Assembly: GCA_002310995.1 (NCBI GenBank)
Contig: DBYV01000044.1
Span: 25,635 to 85,677 of the forward strand
Source: a bacterium UBP6_UBA1177
GTDB taxonomy: Bacteria; UBP6; UBA1177
DNA length: 60,043 bases
Direction: 5' to 3'
Below, one piece after another: positions 49,352 through 58,264 of this stretch. Position 1 is the first letter of the stretch; each line of letters starts with the position of its first letter. The notes below the pieces were generated by a model. It searched no databases and was not told the DNA's origin. It saw nothing but the letters and a program-made list of their open reading frames with translations. The position numbers were made by a program, and so were the translations under genes.

Positions 49352-52300
49352 ATGAAGAAAATCCTTTTCTATATGCTGCTTTTTCTTGCGGTGCTTTTTC
49401 TTGCAACTGTCAGCGGATGTTCGAAAAACAACGGAAAAAAACGCGGAGAGATTTACGGCGAATGTTATCCGAACAAAACCTGCAATAAAGGGCTGATCTG
49501 TGATACAGAAGAGAATGTCTGCATACAAGATCCTGATTTTGAAAAAGATGACGAAGATAGAATTTCTTCAGATATGGATTCTGATGAGACGGATATCGAT
49601 TTGACAGACGATAATAATACAACAAATGATTCTGACAATGAGGCTGAACCAGTAGAACCGGATGAAAACAACATTACAGGCAAATTTACTCTCGGTAACA
49701 TCTGCACCGGGCAGACATTCTGCTACGACACGGCTTCATGGATGAGCTGTCCGGTATTCGGTGATGATTTTTATGGTCAGGATGCTCAATATGCTGAAGC
49801 GGGAACCTGCAAACCGCAGAATTTTACGGTGAAAACGGTTTCTGAGCAGAATATGGTTGTTGACAACAACACAGGTCTCGAGTGGCAGGAGAAAATTTCG
49901 ACAGAAACCTATACTTTTAAAGAAGCTGAAAACTATTGCAGCGAATCGGTTTACGGCGGTTATTCCGACTGGCGTGTGCCTTCGCCCCAGGAGTTGCTTA
50001 CTATAGTTGACAGCAGCAGGTTTAATCCTGCGACAAATTCTATATTTACCAATATGCCGGATGATAAAGAGATTTATTTATGGACTTCCAAAGAATCTCG
50101 TTATTTTGTCGTTGCCGAAGGATTATATTCTTATTACGGAAACAATGCAAACAGCTATAATGTGCTTTGTGTCCGCGGCAGAAAAATGCCGGAAGCTCTT
50201 TTTACGTCAGAAACAGTCAAAGGTGATATCGTTGTTACCGATTCAACAACTGATTTGATCTGGCAGAAAGATTCCGGTTATACCGGCAGTTGGAAGGAAG
50301 CCTTGAAATATTGCGAAGATCTGGATTATGCAGGTTATACAACATGGCGTTTGCCGAACAAAAATGAAGCCGCTTCCTTGTTGAACCTCAATAGAGCGGA
50401 AGCGCCTTATTCCGATTTTCCCGATATGCCGGTTGACGGGTTCTGGTCTTCCACTTCTTACGGAGAGGGGGAACTCGCATGGTGGGCTGATTTTTACAGC
50501 GGCCGTGTTTTCCGCAGTTCCAAAGATGAAAATTTCGCAGTTCGCTGCGTCACTGGCGGGAATGGTGTGAAAACAGCCAATCCGTGTGACCCGAATCCGT
50601 GCGAAAGTCTTTCCAATTCGACGGGAGAGTGCAGAACAATTTCGGAAAAACTCTATTCCTGCGGCTGTGCCGACGGATATTACTGGTGGGATTCGGAGTT
50701 GAAGTGTACCGACAAAAAGCCGCTTTCTCTCGGTGAGATCTGCACTGGACAGACGAAATGCTATGATTATCCGGAACAGGTAGAGTGCTCGGAAATGACC
50801 AATGCCAAAGCTTACGGTCAGGATGCGCAGTATGCCGGATGGGGAGTATGCGAACCTCAGAATTTTACGGTGAAAACTGTTGAAGGACAAAAGATCGTTG
50901 TAGACAACAATACAGGATTAAAGTGGATGAAGTCTCCTTCTTCAGAGACACACCATTGGATAGAGGCTCAGGTCTACTGTGATAATCTGAATCTGTCAGG
51001 TTATGCAGGTTATGACCGGGGCTGGCGTGTTCCGACACCGCAGGAGTTGCTGACTATCGTTGACAACAGCAACTATTATCCCGTTTTGGATTCAAGTTTT
51101 TCAAAACTGAACGGTAACGGTTGTTTGTGGACTTCACAGCAATGCAGCGTATATGTTGAAAATTCAGAAGAAGTGTATAGATTCGAAAATTCTTCCGGTA
51201 AAATAGTTCCTACTATAAAACAGGACAACTGTAACGCGCTTTGTGTTAACGGAAAAGAGATGGGAAAAGCTGTTTTGATGTCGCAAACAGTTGACGGAGA
51301 TGTCGTTGTCACCGATTCGACTACAGGTCTGATATGGCAGAAAGAGTATGGTAAGCAGGATTGGACAGGTGCCTTAAGATATTGCGAAGAGCTGGTTTAT
51401 GCCGGTCGTGCCGACTGGCGTCTGCCAAACAAAAACGAGCTGGCCTCGCTGCTCAACTACGACAAGACCGAACCTCCGTATTCAGATTTTCCCGATACGC
51501 CGAGCGGTTCGGACAGTAATTTCCGGACTTCGACCCCTTATCAAGACAGCGGTACAAGATATCCGAACTTTTGGGTCGTTTATTTCGAAGACGGCAGTAT
51601 CTTACCAAATCAGAGCACGACTTTGTCTGTCCGCTGCGTCACAGGAGGACGCGATCTCAAATTCGGAAATCCGTGTGATCCGAATCCGTGCGGGAATCTT
51701 GCGAATTCGACAGGAGAGTGCACTTCATTATCCGAAACACGTTATTTATGCGGATGCTCCGACGGATATTACTGGTGGGATGCTGAAAACGGCTGTGTTG
51801 ACACAAAACCGCCGAGTCTCGCTGAAATATGCACAGGGCTTACAAGCTGTTACAACGACAATCACCAGATAATCACATGCCCGTCATCTGAAGAAGATGA
51901 TTTTTTTGGTCAGGATGCTCAGTATGCGGAAGCCGGAGTCTGCAGACAGCATAGTTTTACGGTAAAAACAATCTCCGGACAGAACATCATCATGGACAAC
52001 AACACCGGATTGGAGTGGCAGCAGGAAATAACAGGAGGATATGTTTTTGAAGATGCCTTGAATTACTGTAATACTCTGAATTATGCCGGTTACAGCAGCG
52101 GCTGGCGTGTTCCTTCGCCTCAGGAACTGCTGACGATCGTTGACTATAGCAATTACCGTCCGACAATAGATACAGCGATTTTTACAAATATGACCGCTAT
52201 GACAACGGAAGATCACCAACTTTGGACTTCAAAAAGCAGGGACGGAAGTGTTGCGAGGGTATTTAATCCGGTCAACGGATCAATAAAATCCCGGGAAAAA

Positions 52301-52711
52301 TCTTCAGGAACAAAAGTAATTTGTGTTCACGGCAGCCGGATGGCTCACTCTGTTTTTGTATCAGAAACAGTGGATGGGGATGTCGTCGTGACCGATCTTA
52401 CTTCAGGTCTGATGTGGCAGAAAAAAGGCGATTTCTCAGGCAATTGGAGTACGGCACTGAAATATTGCAAAGATCTGGATTATGCCGGATATTCCGATTG
52501 GAGGCTGCCGAATAAAAACGAACTCGCTTCACTGCTGAATTACGACAGGCGGATGTCTCCGTATTCTGATTTTCCGGACATGTCGCGATACAGTGAGGGA
52601 AACCGGTTTTTGTCCTCCACCAATAACGACGGTCCGGCATGGAATGTGGATTTTTATTCAGGTATAGTGAGTAACGATAACAACAGATCAAATATCAGGT
52701 GTGTGAGATAG
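49352..52711 (+). CDS. Giant EGF/DUF1566 lipoprotein, paralogue
   Basis: ATG 49352 follows TTGGAGG. The 1119-residue product has a signal peptide with lipobox V-S-G-C, the same ECYPNKTCNKGLIC motif as its neighbour, and an Asp/Asn-rich linker. Three DUF1566 double modules follow, with EGF-like units only before the second and third. DNA blocks such as AAATATTGCGAAGATCTGG recur within and between the two genes, pointing to duplication and perhaps conversion. It probably sits on the cell surface. Ligand unknown. Confidence 0.82.
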   Translation: MKKILFYMLLFLAVLFLATVSGCSKNNGKKRGEIYGECYPNKTCNKGLICDTEENVCIQDPDFEKDDEDRISSDMDSDETDIDLTDDNNTTNDSDNEAEPVEPDENNITGKFTLGNICTGQTFCYDTASWMSCPVFGDDFYGQDAQYAEAGTCKPQNFTVKTVSEQNMVVDNNTGLEWQEKISTETYTFKEAENYCSESVYGGYSDWRVPSPQELLTIVDSSRFNPATNSIFTNMPDDKEIYLWTSKESRYFVVAEGLYSYYGNNANSYNVLCVRGRKMPEALFTSETVKGDIVVTDSTTDLIWQKDSGYTGSWKEALKYCEDLDYAGYTTWRLPNKNEAASLLNLNRAEAPYSDFPDMPVDGFWSSTSYGEGELAWWADFYSGRVFRSSKDENFAVRCVTGGNGVKTANPCDPNPCESLSNSTGECRTISEKLYSCGCADGYYWWDSELKCTDKKPLSLGEICTGQTKCYDYPEQVECSEMTNAKAYGQDAQYAGWGVCEPQNFTVKTVEGQKIVVDNNTGLKWMKSPSSETHHWIEAQVYCDNLNLSGYAGYDRGWRVPTPQELLTIVDNSNYYPVLDSSFSKLNGNGCLWTSQQCSVYVENSEEVYRFENSSGKIVPTIKQDNCNALCVNGKEMGKAVLMSQTVDGDVVVTDSTTGLIWQKEYGKQDWTGALRYCEELVYAGRADWRLPNKNELASLLNYDKTEPPYSDFPDTPSGSDSNFRTSTPYQDSGTRYPNFWVVYFEDGSILPNQSTTLSVRCVTGGRDLKFGNPCDPNPCGNLANSTGECTSLSETRYLCGCSDGYYWWDAENGCVDTKPPSLAEICTGLTSCYNDNHQIITCPSSEEDDFFGQDAQYAEAGVCRQHSFTVKTISGQNIIMDNNTGLEWQQEITGGYVFEDALNYCNTLNYAGYSSGWRVPSPQELLTIVDYSNYRPTIDTAIFTNMTAMTTEDHQLWTSKSRDGSVARVFNPVNGSIKSREKSSGTKVICVHGSRMAHSVFVSETVDGDVVVTDLTSGLMWQKKGDFSGNWSTALKYCKDLDYAGYSDWRLPNKNELASLLNYDRRMSPYSDFPDMSRYSEGNRFLSSTNNDGPAWNVDFYSGIVSNDNNRSNIRCVR

Positions 52712-52762
52712 CGTAAACACTTTCTGCAAAATAATTCCCCCAAAATTTAATAAGTAAAAAAA

Positions 52763-52790
52763 TTACTATTTTTTTTCAGATGGCTATAAT
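52763..52790 (+). promoter_or_regulatory. Promoter of the M18 aminopeptidase gene
   Basis: TTACTA (52763-52768) and TATAAT (52785-52790) are 16 bp apart and followed by ACGCCGTTTTGTTTTTT. Confidence 0.55.
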
Positions 52791-52833
52791 ACGCCGTTTT
52801 GTTTTTTACTAACCGTTTTTTTAGGAGTTTGAA

Positions 52834-54255
52834 ATGGCAGAAAAGAAAGCGGCAAAGAAAGCCGAAAAATTCGATCCGAAGACCCTGACCTATTCCAAAA
52901 AATCAGGCTGGGACGGTATCTCCGAAGCTAAGATGAAAGAGATCATGGACTTCGCTGAAGGTTACAAAAAATTCCTCACTGACGCTAAAACCGAGCGTGA
53001 AGCTGTCAGCACGATCTTCGAACTTGCAAAAGCGAAAGGCTACAAAAACATCGAAAACGCAAAAGCAACCGACAAGAAGATTTTCATCAACTTCGACAAC
53101 GTTGCATGCGTTCTCGCTGAAATCAATCACACCGATTTCGAAAAAGGCTGGCTCATGGTCGGTTCACATATCGACACGCCGAGACTCGACCTCAAAGGCT
53201 ATCCGCTTTACGAGAAAGAGGATATGGCTTACTTCAAAACGCACTACTACGGTGGAATCAAAAAATATCAGTGGGTTACGAGAGCTCTCGCACTTCACGG
53301 CGTTGTAATCACCGAAGCAGGCAAAACGGTTAACGTTGTTGTCGGCGAAGACGAAAACGATCCTGTTTTTACAATCAACGACCTTCTTCCGCACCTCGCT
53401 CAGGAGCAGATGGAAAAAGGAGCAAGAAAGGTAATCGAAGGCGAGAATATGAACATTCTCATCGGCTCGATTCCTTATTCCTTCAAATATGACAAAGACA
53501 GCGTAAAACTCGCTATCCTTGATTTCCTCTACAAAAAATACGGCTTCAAAGAGGAAGATTTCGTTTCTGCCGAGCTTCAGCTTGTTCCGGCTGGAAAGGC
53601 AAGAGATGTCGGCTTCGACAGAAGTTTTGTCGGTGCTCACGGCCAGGACGACAGAATCTGCGCTTACAGTGCGTTGCAGGCAATTTTTGACGCAGGCAAA
53701 ACGAAAGAGAACAAGTTTGCGATGTTCTTCGACAAAGAAGAAATCGGCTCGAAAGGTAACTCCGGCGCAAACTCCAACATTCTTGAAAGAGCTGTCAACA
53801 AACTTATAAACCTTTACGGAAAAGGCGATTACAATACACTCATCAACTCTCTTGCAAACAGTAAGTTCCTCAGCTCCGACGTCAATGCGGGTGTCGAACC
53901 TGAATGGGCAGGCGCTTTTGAACCGATGAACGCAGGAAAGGTCGGCTGGGGCGTATGCCTTACAAAGTTCACCGGCGTAGGCGGCAAAGGCAACTCCAAC
54001 GAAGCACATGCTGAATTTGTTGCAAAATGCAGAGCTGCTTTCAACAAAGACGACGCACGCTGGCAGACAGCAGAACTCGGAAGAGTAGACCTTGGCGGCG
54101 GCGGCACAATCGCTATGTTCATCGCTGAATACGGAATGCAGGTTCTTGATGTCGGCACACCGATCCTTTCGATGCACAGCCCGTTTGAAGTTGCTTCGAA
54201 AGCTGACCTTTACAACACCTATCTTTCCTACAAAGCATTTTACAAATATCTTTAA
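52834..54255 (+). CDS. M18 family metallo-aminopeptidase
   Basis: The 473-residue protein matches M18 (aspartyl aminopeptidase-like) peptidases. Metal and catalytic motifs are GSHIDTPRLDLK near residue 111, GAHGQDDRICAYSA near 268, FDKEEIGSKGN near 300, and a C-terminal MHSPFEVASKAD. A Lys/Ala-rich start (MAEKKAAKKAEK) precedes the domain. It would trim N-terminal residues from peptides in the cytoplasm, using two zinc or cobalt ions. AGGAG precedes the ATG. The START-domain gene follows after 17 bases. Confidence 0.93.
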   Translation: MAEKKAAKKAEKFDPKTLTYSKKSGWDGISEAKMKEIMDFAEGYKKFLTDAKTEREAVSTIFELAKAKGYKNIENAKATDKKIFINFDNVACVLAEINHTDFEKGWLMVGSHIDTPRLDLKGYPLYEKEDMAYFKTHYYGGIKKYQWVTRALALHGVVITEAGKTVNVVVGEDENDPVFTINDLLPHLAQEQMEKGARKVIEGENMNILIGSIPYSFKYDKDSVKLAILDFLYKKYGFKEEDFVSAELQLVPAGKARDVGFDRSFVGAHGQDDRICAYSALQAIFDAGKTKENKFAMFFDKEEIGSKGNSGANSNILERAVNKLINLYGKGDYNTLINSLANSKFLSSDVNAGVEPEWAGAFEPMNAGKVGWGVCLTKFTGVGGKGNSNEAHAEFVAKCRAAFNKDDARWQTAELGRVDLGGGGTIAMFIAEYGMQVLDVGTPILSMHSPFEVASKADLYNTYLSYKAFYKYL

Positions 54256-54272
54256 CGGCTAACGGTTTTTTC

Positions 54273-54920
54273 ATGCAAAAAATTCTTATATTTTTCATCG
54301 TTTTTCTACAGTTTTTCTCTGTTTTTGCGGCAGACGATTCTGCCAATAAAACGCAGAATGCAGAGAAGTGGAAATTCGTTGGTGAAGAGGACGGGCTTAA
54401 ACTTTACGAGCGCAACCACGAAGGTTCCGATATCAAAGAGGTCAAGGCGGTTGTCACTTATCAGGGAACAATTCAGGAAGCTGTCGATATTATGTTCGAC
54501 AGGCTTAAACATCCGCAGATATTCAAATATATAACATTTTCGGATGTTCTCAAAAAGAATGATAAATGCGACTGGTCTTATAACCAGATTTCGGTTCCGG
54601 TGGCTTCCAACCGCGATTACTACGTCAAATCTTGCAGAGTTGACAACAAAGACGGTTCTGTTTCGGTAACGTGGGTTCCGTTCGACGATCCGAAATATCC
54701 TGTGACCGACAAATTTGTCCGCGTGGCTGACAACAAGGGCTTCTACAAATTTACGCAGGTTGAGCCTGACAAAATAAAAGTTGATTACTACATTTACAAC
54801 GATCCGGGCGGCTCTCTTCCCGTTTTTGTCAAGAACATTGCGGCAAGACAAGCCGTTAAGGATACGTTGTGGACGCTCCATAAAGAAATAATGAAGCGCC
54901 GTGCGGCATCGAAAAAATAG
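54273..54920 (+). CDS. START-domain (SRPBCC) exported protein
   Basis: The 215-residue protein has a signal peptide with probable cleavage near SVFA-ADD. A START-like lipid-binding domain follows, with DGLKLYERNHEGSDIKEVKA, a central CDWSYNQISVP, RDYYVKSCR and a C-terminal helix. Bacterial START proteins bind hydrophobic ligands, so a periplasmic lipid carrier is possible. No lipobox is present. It sits between the aminopeptidase gene and clpS, all on one strand. There is no strong ribosome binding site. Confidence 0.8.
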   Translation: MQKILIFFIVFLQFFSVFAADDSANKTQNAEKWKFVGEEDGLKLYERNHEGSDIKEVKAVVTYQGTIQEAVDIMFDRLKHPQIFKYITFSDVLKKNDKCDWSYNQISVPVASNRDYYVKSCRVDNKDGSVSVTWVPFDDPKYPVTDKFVRVADNKGFYKFTQVEPDKIKVDYYIYNDPGGSLPVFVKNIAARQAVKDTLWTLHKEIMKRRAASKK

Positions 54921-54959
54921 TCATCGCTTATTCAATCGTTTTATTAGTTCGGAGACGAT

Positions 54960-55274
54960 ATGTCTGATTTCTTAACAAAAAAAACGCCCAAGCGTTCGAT
55001 TGAAACAAATCTCAAACTGAAAGAACCCGATATGTACAAAGTCGTGATGCTGAACGACAACTACACAACAATGGAGTTTGTTGTCGAAATCCTGATCGAC
55101 ATTTTCGGAAAAAGTGAGGCTGAAGCCCGCAAAATAATGCTCGCAGTTCACAAACAGGGGCGCGGAGTGGCCGGAATTTACGTCTACGACATCGCTGTTT
55201 CCAAAATCGCGCAGGTTGACGAAGCGGCGAAAAAGAAAGGGTTCCCGCTCAAATGTATCGTTGAAAAGGAGTAA
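54960..55274 (+). CDS. clpS: ClpS, N-degron adaptor of ClpA
   Basis: The 104-residue protein has the ClpS core MYKVVMLNDNYTTMEFVVEIL and a KIMLAVHKQGRGVAGIY helix-turn, matching the pocket that recognises bulky N-terminal residues. It hands N-degron substrates to ClpA. The gene ends two bases before the ATG of clpA, so the two are coupled. The start follows a CGGAG site. A short N-terminal extension would insert into ClpA. Confidence 0.95.
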   Translation: MSDFLTKKTPKRSIETNLKLKEPDMYKVVMLNDNYTTMEFVVEILIDIFGKSEAEARKIMLAVHKQGRGVAGIYVYDIAVSKIAQVDEAAKKKGFPLKCIVEKE

Positions 55275-55276
55275 CT

Positions 55277-57529
55277 ATGGCGGAAAAAGAGAATATGTCG
55301 TTGCCGTTTTCATTTGAAGTGGCTAAAATTTTCAGCATGGCAATCGAAGATGCGACCGACAACAAAGACGAGTTCGTGACTCCCGAACATCTTCTGTTTC
55401 AACTGCTTTTCAACAGGAAAGTAGTCGGACTTCTCGAACATTTTGATGTCGATGTCTCGGAAATGAGGCAGAATGTCAGGGAATATCTCGAAAAATATGT
55501 TCCCAAAAGCTCAAAAAACGGGAGAGTCGTTCCGTCCGAATACCTGAATATGTGCCTTCTCGATGCGGCGAACAACGTTTTCGGCTCGCAGAGGACTCGT
55601 GTCGAAGTGACAGATCTGATCGTAGCGATCTATGACCTCGGTGACAAATCGTATTCCTCAAGTCTGCTCAAGGCTAACAACATCAAAAGATACGACCTTC
55701 TGAGCGCGATCGCACACGGCGGATTTTCCGAAACTGAAAAACCGGAAGAGACTGAAAATGTTGAAACAACTCCTGAAGAGGCAGAAAAATTACCTTCCAC
55801 GCTTGAACTTTTTACGGTGGATCTTACTGAAAAAGCCCGTTTGGGAGAGCTTGATCCGATAATTGGTCGAGAAGAGATCATCGAGCGGACTATCCAGATC
55901 CTTCTCAGACGCAAAAAGTGCAATCCTGTTCACATCGGTGATCCCGGAGTAGGCAAAACCGCGATAACGGAAGGTCTGGCTCAGAGAATCGCGCGGAATG
56001 AAGTTCCTGCGCAGCTTTCAGGATATCGCATTCTTTCGCTCAACATTTCGCGTCTTATCAGCGAATGCCGCTTTATGGGTGATTTGGAGCGGACGATGAA
56101 CAAACTTGTATCTGCCTTGAAACAGGAAGAAAAAATCATTGTTTTTATTGATGAAATTCACAATCTTGTCGGGGCTGGGAGCGCGGGAAATTCGTCAATT
56201 GATGCGGCCAACATCCTGAAACCGGTTCTTGAAGAAGGAACTATAAAATTTATCGGCGCGACTACTGCTTCAGAATACAGAAAGTTTTTCGAAAAGGATT
56301 CGGCTCTTTCAAGAAGATTTCAGAAGATAAATGTTCCGGAGCCTTCGAAAGATGAAACTTTCATGATTTTAAAGAGCTTGGCTGAAAAATATGAGTCTTT
56401 TCACAAGGTTAAATACAGTGACGAGGCTCTCCGTGCGGCTGTGGAACTTTCCTCGCTTTACATCACCGACCGTTTTCTGCCGGACAAGGCGATAGATCTG
56501 ATCGATGAGGCCGGAGCGGCTTGTAACATGCAGGCTAAGAAAATAAAGGTTGTAAAGCCGGAGCATATTGAAAAAGTCACCGCTTTTCTCACCGGAAAGA
56601 AGGAAAAAACTGTAAATTCTGACGGAATGAAGCAGCTTAAAGGGCTCGAAACGGCTCTTTCAACTGAGATTTTTGGTCAGAACGAGGCGATTTCCGAAAT
56701 TGTGAGAGCGATAAAAAAGAGTTATGCAGGGTTCAAAAATCCCGAAAAACCGGTTGCATCGTTCCTTTTCGTCGGTTCTACCGGAGTAGGCAAAACTGAG
56801 CTCGCCCGTGTTTTAGCCGACAAAATGGAAATGCCGCTGATACGTTTCGACATGAGCGAATATCAGGAAAAACACACAGTTTCAAAGCTTTTCGGCGCGC
56901 CTCCCGGATATGTCGGATATGAAGAAGGCGGACTTTTGACTGAAGCGATAAGAAAGCAGCCGACTTCAGTTCTTCTTCTTGATGAAATCGAAAAAGCACA
57001 TGCAGACATTTACAATTCGCTTCTTCAGATCATGGATTATGCGACTCTGACTGACAATGCAGGACGTAAGGCCAACTTAAAAAACGTAATAATTATAATG
57101 ACTTCTAATGCCGGAAGCAAAGATGCCGCAAAAAAACAGGTAGGCTTTGAATCCCATTCGGAAAATACTTCCGCTTTCAAAGAAGCCGTAAAAAATACGT
57201 TTTCGCCTGAGTTTTTGAACAGGCTTGACCACATTGTTTACTTCTCACACATAACGCCTGAAATCGTTAAGAAAATAGTTAAAAAGAATGTCTCGGTGCT
57301 TGCAGAAAGGCTCGTTTCCAAAAATATTGAACTTTCAATCACCGAATCCGCTGTCGCACACTTGGCTGAACTCGGTTTTTCGACGGTTTTCGGCGCAAGA
57401 GAGACGGCGAGAGTTGTCGATAAAGAGCTTGAAAATCTTCTTCTTGACGAAATTCTTTTCGGAAAATCGAAAAACGGCGGAAAAATAAAAATCGATTTCA
57501 AAAACGGAAAACTTATAACTGTTAAATAG
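55277..57529 (+). CDS. clpA: ClpA, ATPase subunit of ClpAP
   Basis: The 750-residue protein has a Clp N domain and two AAA+ modules. These show GDPGVGKTAI and VFIDEIHNLVGAG in the first, and GSTGVGKTEL and LLLDEIEKAH in the second. There is no ClpB-type middle coil. A ClpP-binding loop is seen as QVGF, equivalent to the IGL/IGF tripeptide. With clpS directly upstream it is ClpA and not ClpB or ClpC. clpP is not in the window. The lipoprotein deformylase gene follows after ten bases. Confidence 0.95.
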   Translation: MAEKENMSLPFSFEVAKIFSMAIEDATDNKDEFVTPEHLLFQLLFNRKVVGLLEHFDVDVSEMRQNVREYLEKYVPKSSKNGRVVPSEYLNMCLLDAANNVFGSQRTRVEVTDLIVAIYDLGDKSYSSSLLKANNIKRYDLLSAIAHGGFSETEKPEETENVETTPEEAEKLPSTLELFTVDLTEKARLGELDPIIGREEIIERTIQILLRRKKCNPVHIGDPGVGKTAITEGLAQRIARNEVPAQLSGYRILSLNISRLISECRFMGDLERTMNKLVSALKQEEKIIVFIDEIHNLVGAGSAGNSSIDAANILKPVLEEGTIKFIGATTASEYRKFFEKDSALSRRFQKINVPEPSKDETFMILKSLAEKYESFHKVKYSDEALRAAVELSSLYITDRFLPDKAIDLIDEAGAACNMQAKKIKVVKPEHIEKVTAFLTGKKEKTVNSDGMKQLKGLETALSTEIFGQNEAISEIVRAIKKSYAGFKNPEKPVASFLFVGSTGVGKTELARVLADKMEMPLIRFDMSEYQEKHTVSKLFGAPPGYVGYEEGGLLTEAIRKQPTSVLLLDEIEKAHADIYNSLLQIMDYATLTDNAGRKANLKNVIIIMTSNAGSKDAAKKQVGFESHSENTSAFKEAVKNTFSPEFLNRLDHIVYFSHITPEIVKKIVKKNVSVLAERLVSKNIELSITESAVAHLAELGFSTVFGARETARVVDKELENLLLDEILFGKSKNGGKIKIDFKNGKLITVK

Positions 57530-57539
57530 AGGTAACATT

Positions 57540-58244
57540 ATGAAATTATTGAAAAATTCTTTCGTATTCGCAATTTGTGCGCTTATGCTTCTTTCATGTG
57601 CTACGGCTTCTGTAAAAGAGGAAAAGGCTGCCGCGCAGGGAAGCGATGACGGTTCGATGACCGCAGAAGAGATTGCCTACATCAATAATCCTGAGGAAAG
57701 GCATCTTCTCCAGAATGATGTCGAAAAGGATAACGAGATTTTGAGAAAGGTTTCGATTCCTGCAAAACTCGGCGGCGAGGGCTACGATGTTCTTGAAAAT
57801 TATATGAAAGAAGCTATCGGAACCGGAGTAGGGATCGCGGCTCCGCAAGTCGGAATAAACAGGCGTCTCATCATGGTTCAGAGATTCGACAAAGAAGGAA
57901 AACCTTTTGAATTTTATTACAACGCTGTGATTAAAGAAAAAAGAGGTGAAAAGGTCGTCGGATGGGAAGGCTGCCTCTCGATTCCGGCAGGTTACGGACA
58001 GGTCGAAAGGTGGCAGGATATCGATGTCGAATACGATGTCATGAACGGCAACAAACTGGAGCGCAAAGTCGAACGCATCCAAGGTTTTACTGCTGTTATT
58101 TTTCAACACGAAACGGATCATTTAAATGGTGTTCTCTTCATCGACATAAAGACTGATGATCCTCTGATGACGGCCGAAGAATACAAAGAAATGAGAATGA
58201 AAGAAAAGGCTGAAAAAGAAGCACAGGAAAAGAAAGACGAATAA
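57540..58244 (+). CDS. Peptide deformylase-family lipoprotein
   Basis: The 234-residue protein has all three deformylase motifs: GVGIAAPQ (residues 96-103), EGCLS (143-147) and QHETDH (189-194). The metal ligands Cys and two His are therefore intact. Unlike normal deformylases it starts with a signal peptide and lipobox L-L-S-C (Cys 20), plus a spacer of about 45 residues, so it should be anchored outside the cytoplasm. An acidic, Lys-rich tail follows the domain. It lies ten bases after clpA. Its substrate outside the cell is unclear; it may have a function other than protein maturation. Confidence 0.85.
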   Translation: MKLLKNSFVFAICALMLLSCATASVKEEKAAAQGSDDGSMTAEEIAYINNPEERHLLQNDVEKDNEILRKVSIPAKLGGEGYDVLENYMKEAIGTGVGIAAPQVGINRRLIMVQRFDKEGKPFEFYYNAVIKEKRGEKVVGWEGCLSIPAGYGQVERWQDIDVEYDVMNGNKLERKVERIQGFTAVIFQHETDHLNGVLFIDIKTDDPLMTAEEYKEMRMKEKAEKEAQEKKDE

Positions 58245-58264
58245 TTTGCGGTTTTAAAAGTTCT

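Noticed and set aside
53164..54177. Minus-strand open frame of 337 codons opposite the M18 aminopeptidase
   Set aside because: It mirrors a well-supported gene and is Cys/Phe/Val-rich in a way typical of antisense translation; no motif is seen.
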